Of a DNA stretch of 34,761 bases, positions 32,600 to 34,761 are shown piece by piece. The position numbers and the translations under genes are program-made. The notes beneath the pieces are model-generated. The model made no database searches, had not been told where the DNA came from, and worked only from the letters and a program-made list of their open reading frames with translations. Every line of letters begins with the position of its first letter. Position 1 is the first letter of the stretch. The DNA is from Pseudoalteromonas luteoviolacea DSM 6061 (GTDB lineage Bacteria; Pseudomonadota; Gammaproteobacteria; Enterobacterales; Alteromonadaceae), in contig NZ_AUYB01000131.1 of assembly GCF_001625655.1 (NCBI RefSeq), forward strand, positions 1 to 34,761. Direction: 5' to 3'.

Positions 32600-33084
32600 G
32601 TTTTAAATTGGCTGTAGCCACTTCCCTACTTTTGAGTACACAAGCTTTTGCTCAAAACTCTGTAGACACCATCATTGAGAAATATAATGTCACGCACTGT
32701 AAGTCTGAACTCAGTGCTCTTGCATCAGACATTATTGGTTCTAAAGAGCACCGCTTACTTGTTTCTAATCAAACGAGTAAAGAGGACTTTGAAAGCTTGC
32801 TCGTGTCCGGTGTACTTGAATACAAAGACAGACAAAGCCACATTATCTTTTCAATGTCTCACAGTGGCGGACACTGTGATGTTGCTTACAAAGAAAGCTT
32901 TGCTGTAAAAAACCCTTGTATTGTTGTGCGTGAAGAAGTATTCAAAAAATGGGTATTTAAAGGAAAGCTAAACGACCAAACACATGTGTTTTCTCATAAA
33001 AGAGATGACAATTTTGTAGGTTACATGACCAGTACTAAAGACGGCTCTTATTGCCTAGTAAGTCGTCAAAAGACCTCTTCTTAG
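32596..33084 (+). CDS. Secreted small cysteine-containing protein of the cyo operon
   Basis: A 162-residue protein without a recognised family. It has a signal peptide (MSFKLAVATSLLLSTQAFA, cleavage before Gln20). The mature part has four Cys (in THCKSE, GGHCDVA, NPCIVV and SYCLVS), which could make two disulfides, and His-containing segments (HSGGHCD, HVFSHKRDD). It overlaps the Sco stop by 4 bases (ATGA), so it is translated with the oxidase assembly genes. A periplasmic role in copper or thiol handling for the oxidase is a reasonable guess, but nothing in the sequence proves it. Confidence 0.75.
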   Translation: MSFKLAVATSLLLSTQAFAQNSVDTIIEKYNVTHCKSELSALASDIIGSKEHRLLVSNQTSKEDFESLLVSGVLEYKDRQSHIIFSMSHSGGHCDVAYKESFAVKNPCIVVREEVFKKWVFKGKLNDQTHVFSHKRDDNFVGYMTSTKDGSYCLVSRQKTSS

Positions 33085-33094
33085 GCTTTTCAGC

Positions 33095-33133
33095 AATAAG
33101 TGCAGTATTTTTAAATCAGCCACTGCACTTATT
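33095..33133. terminator. Terminator hairpin after the cyo operon
   Basis: A perfect 12-bp stem: AATAAGTGCAGT (33095-33106) with ACTGCACTTATT (33122-33133), loop of 15 bases, 10 bases after the last stop codon. The right arm ends in TTATTT on the plus strand and AATAAG gives CTTATT on the minus strand, so it may serve both the cyo operon and the convergent repeat-protein gene. Confidence 0.7.
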
Positions 33134-33168
33134 TACTCACCTTGATTCACTTCTAAAAGTACTATTGT

Positions 33169-34017
33169 TTACGGATATATACTTGCACTATGCTGAGTTG
33201 TACGTTTATACAAGCCGGAATAATAGCGCCAAGTCGCCATACTGCCAGAGATAGAAAAACCCTCTAGTCTGTCTTTCCAAAATCCGTCTGCCGTTTGCGT
33301 TATCTGGTGTATACTGCCCCCTTCCACTGGCGTCGAATAATATGCAAAGTGATTCCGGGAATCTAAATAATTCCACACAGCTCTCGTGCCCACAATTTGA
33401 AAATTAAATATTCTTTCATCAAATCCCGCCCTTGTCGTTTGCGTTAATTGAACAATATTGCCACCAGTTAGCGACGCATAATAGTATGCATAAGTATTGG
33501 CAGAATTTAAGTACTGCCACACAATACCATTGCCAGCCACACGGAAATTAAAAATCCGCTCGTTATGCCCCGCATAAACTGTTTGAGTCAGTTGAGTGAG
33601 TGCTCCCCCACTTACTTTGTTAGAGTAATATGCATAAGTATTTGCCGAATTTAAGTAGTGCCAAACAACATGAGAGCCAGCCACTTGAAAGTTATATATA
33701 CGCTCGTTATGGCCCGCATATACCGTTTGTGTTAACTGTATAAGGTTTCCACCTGTAACTTTGTTATAATAATACGCATAGGTATTAGCAGCATCCAAGT
33801 ATTGCCATACAACACCATCACCTACTTGTTGAAAATTATAAATTCTCTCATGTGCAGACTCCCAAGCTCTCTGTGTCACTTGCACACCATCACACTCATA
33901 CCAACTATTACTACCAAACCTTTCTAACTGACAGTTGGCTGCATTCGCAATATTTAAAAAGCAAATTGAAAACATAACAAAGATCAGACCAGAGATTGCA
34001 CACCTATTAACATTCAC
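33169..34017 (-). CDS. Secreted protein of five 48-residue repeats (beta-propeller-like)
   Basis: A 282-residue exported protein: signal peptide to about residue 26 (NIANA-A), a short Cys-bounded N-terminal segment (Cys29-Cys42), then repeats of exactly 48 residues. The ERIYNF or ERIFNF motif starts at residues 57, 105, 153 and 201, with a diverged fifth unit near 249. Each unit reads ERI-x-NF-x4-G-x2-VVW-x-YL-x3-NTYAYY, then GG-x3-QLTQT. The V-W-[YL]-…-YAYY-…-QLTQ layout resembles blades of TolB/PD40-type propellers; five units make a partial or five-bladed ring. The start is GTG 34017, with an AAGGAG ribosome-binding site 7 bases upstream. Ligand and role are unknown. It stands alone and is convergent with the cyo operon. 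Confidence 0.8.
   Translation of the reverse strand: MNVNRCAISGLIFVMFSICFLNIANAANCQLERFGSNSWYECDGVQVTQRAWESAHERIYNFQQVGDGVVWQYLDAANTYAYYYNKVTGGNLIQLTQTVYAGHNERIYNFQVAGSHVVWHYLNSANTYAYYSNKVSGGALTQLTQTVYAGHNERIFNFRVAGNGIVWQYLNSANTYAYYYASLTGGNIVQLTQTTRAGFDERIFNFQIVGTRAVWNYLDSRNHFAYYSTPVEGGSIHQITQTADGFWKDRLEGFSISGSMATWRYYSGLYKRTTQHSASIYP
33172..33861 (-). repeat. Tandem 144-bp repeats inside the repeat-protein gene
   Basis: Units at 33718-33861, 33574-33717, 33430-33573, 33286-33429 and a degenerate last part at 33172-33285. The second and third units are most alike at DNA level, which suggests relatively recent duplication. Confidence 0.8.
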
Positions 34018-34761
34018 AAAAAGACTCCTTTCGATTTATTTAAGAAATAAATAACATATATTTACAGTAAAGCCAGGTCAATAGGTAATAATTAGAAGCA
34101 TTCAAGATGATCGAAGCTCTTTAATATGTTTTCCGTAAACAATCAGTTTTCTTATTTTCAAATAATCCAGAAAAGCTAAATATTAATCTATTCAATGAAA
34201 AAAAATTAAACGGTAACTCGCAATAATCATTCCTTGATTAGACACTCAATTACATCCAATGTAATAATGAAAGCAAAGTGAAAAGTAACTCAATAGATAC
34301 CACGAACTAGCGCTCACCTCAGCCTGTCTAACCAATTAATGCGAAGATCAAAATATCAAATTTGTGTATGTTCAGTTTATAAACCTCTAAAAATACAATT
34401 TATTGAGCGTTTTAATAATTAATTTAAGCGAAACCTTCTTGATGGTGACTTGCTTAGAATTCTCCATGAAGCAAATAAAGGAGTACGTTCCTCGTGTAAA
34501 GGTTAAAGCAAAGGCCATGCACATGGGTTTCTCTGTGTAACTCTAAAAGAGTAAAACTGCAAAACTTTAATTTGAAGAAGTTGGCCTACAGGACTATTAG
34601 ACTCTGTCACAAAGTCAAAGTCGGAAAACGAGTTCAGTCAAATGTAAATAAAACGAACCCAGCAATGAAACTCTGTGTTTTTCTTAACCTAAATGTTGAA
34701 TTTTCACGCAAAAAAAGACACTATTCAAAACAAAGGAAAGTAACGATAACTAGGAATTATG
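34018..34761. other. AT-rich region without a convincing gene
   Basis: Apart from the AAGGAG ribosome-binding site of the repeat-protein gene (34025-34030), little is seen. A 7-3-7 inverted repeat ATTACAT-CCA-ATGTAAT lies at 34249-34265. A 32-codon plus-strand frame (34442-34540, ending KAMHMGFSV) has no clear ribosome-binding site and may be chance or a gene remnant. The window ends in ATG (34759-34761) with AGGAA close upstream, so a plus-strand gene might begin exactly at the edge. Confidence 0.4.

Noticed and set aside
33172..33861. CRISPR array
   Set aside because: The regular 144-base repeats are in-frame coding repeats of a secreted protein, without spacers or cas genes.
34442..34540. 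A 32-codon gene
   Set aside because: No clear ribosome-binding site and no recognisable product; listed only as part of the intergenic description.

Overview
The window looks like chromosomal DNA of a marine gammaproteobacterium, most likely an Alteromonadales member of the Pseudoalteromonas type. This is inference from gene families (AcpH, AstB, a cyoABCDE bo3 oxidase set, DUF350 and polyamine-synthase genes), the AT-rich composition and the protein style; no rRNA or tRNA is present to confirm it. No insertion sequence, prophage, integrase or CRISPR array was seen.

Layout. (1) 361-3621, minus strand: a four-gene MCE-type lipid-transport operon (MlaE-like permease, ABC ATPase with a degenerate active site, MlaD-like MCE protein, helical-repeat lipoprotein). 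(2) 3924-4952, plus: ACP phosphodiesterase (TTG start) and a VOC/glyoxalase-like protein. (3) 4968-17993, minus: a tight six-gene cluster of about 13 kb. In transcription order it encodes a TPR/beta-barrel outer-membrane protein resembling surface-lipoprotein assembly modifiers, a secreted FecR-domain protein, a 1912-residue lipoprotein with FN3, seven Ig/cadherin-like repeats, a cadherin domain and delta-60 repeats, a metallo-beta-lactamase-fold hydrolase, a CHASE2-adenylate cyclase, and a GAF/HD-GYP phosphodiesterase. (4) 18310-21475, minus: DUF350 membrane protein, a three-TM protein and a membrane-fused spermidine-synthase-like enzyme. (5) 21695-25074: astB behind a perfect 17-bp palindrome, a small four-TM protein, a plus-strand dCMP deaminase, and an unrecognised gene behind a good Fur-box match. 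(6) 25227-27004: a divergent class-2-scaffold dihydroorotate dehydrogenase homologue with Cys at the catalytic-base position, and a two-TM protein. (7) 27254-33084, plus: cyoABCDE, a Sco-family copper chaperone and a small secreted cysteine protein, preceded by an FNR/ANR-type box and a palindromic leader. (8) 33169-34017, minus: a secreted protein of five 48-residue repeats, then about 740 bases without a convincing gene.

How the parts may work together. The most interesting unit is the cluster at 4968-17993. It places an outer-membrane assembly-type barrel, a FecR protein and a very large lipoprotein in one apparent transcript with a cyclase that has an extracytoplasmic sensor, a possible cyclic-nucleotide hydrolase and a c-di-GMP phosphodiesterase. 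A reasonable hypothesis is a surface-adhesion or envelope-sensing module that couples an exposed lipoprotein to cAMP and c-di-GMP levels. The MCE operon with its impaired-looking ATPase, the DUF350/aminopropyltransferase group, the Fur-box orphan and the Cys-type PyrD homologue are the other points that deserve a second look.
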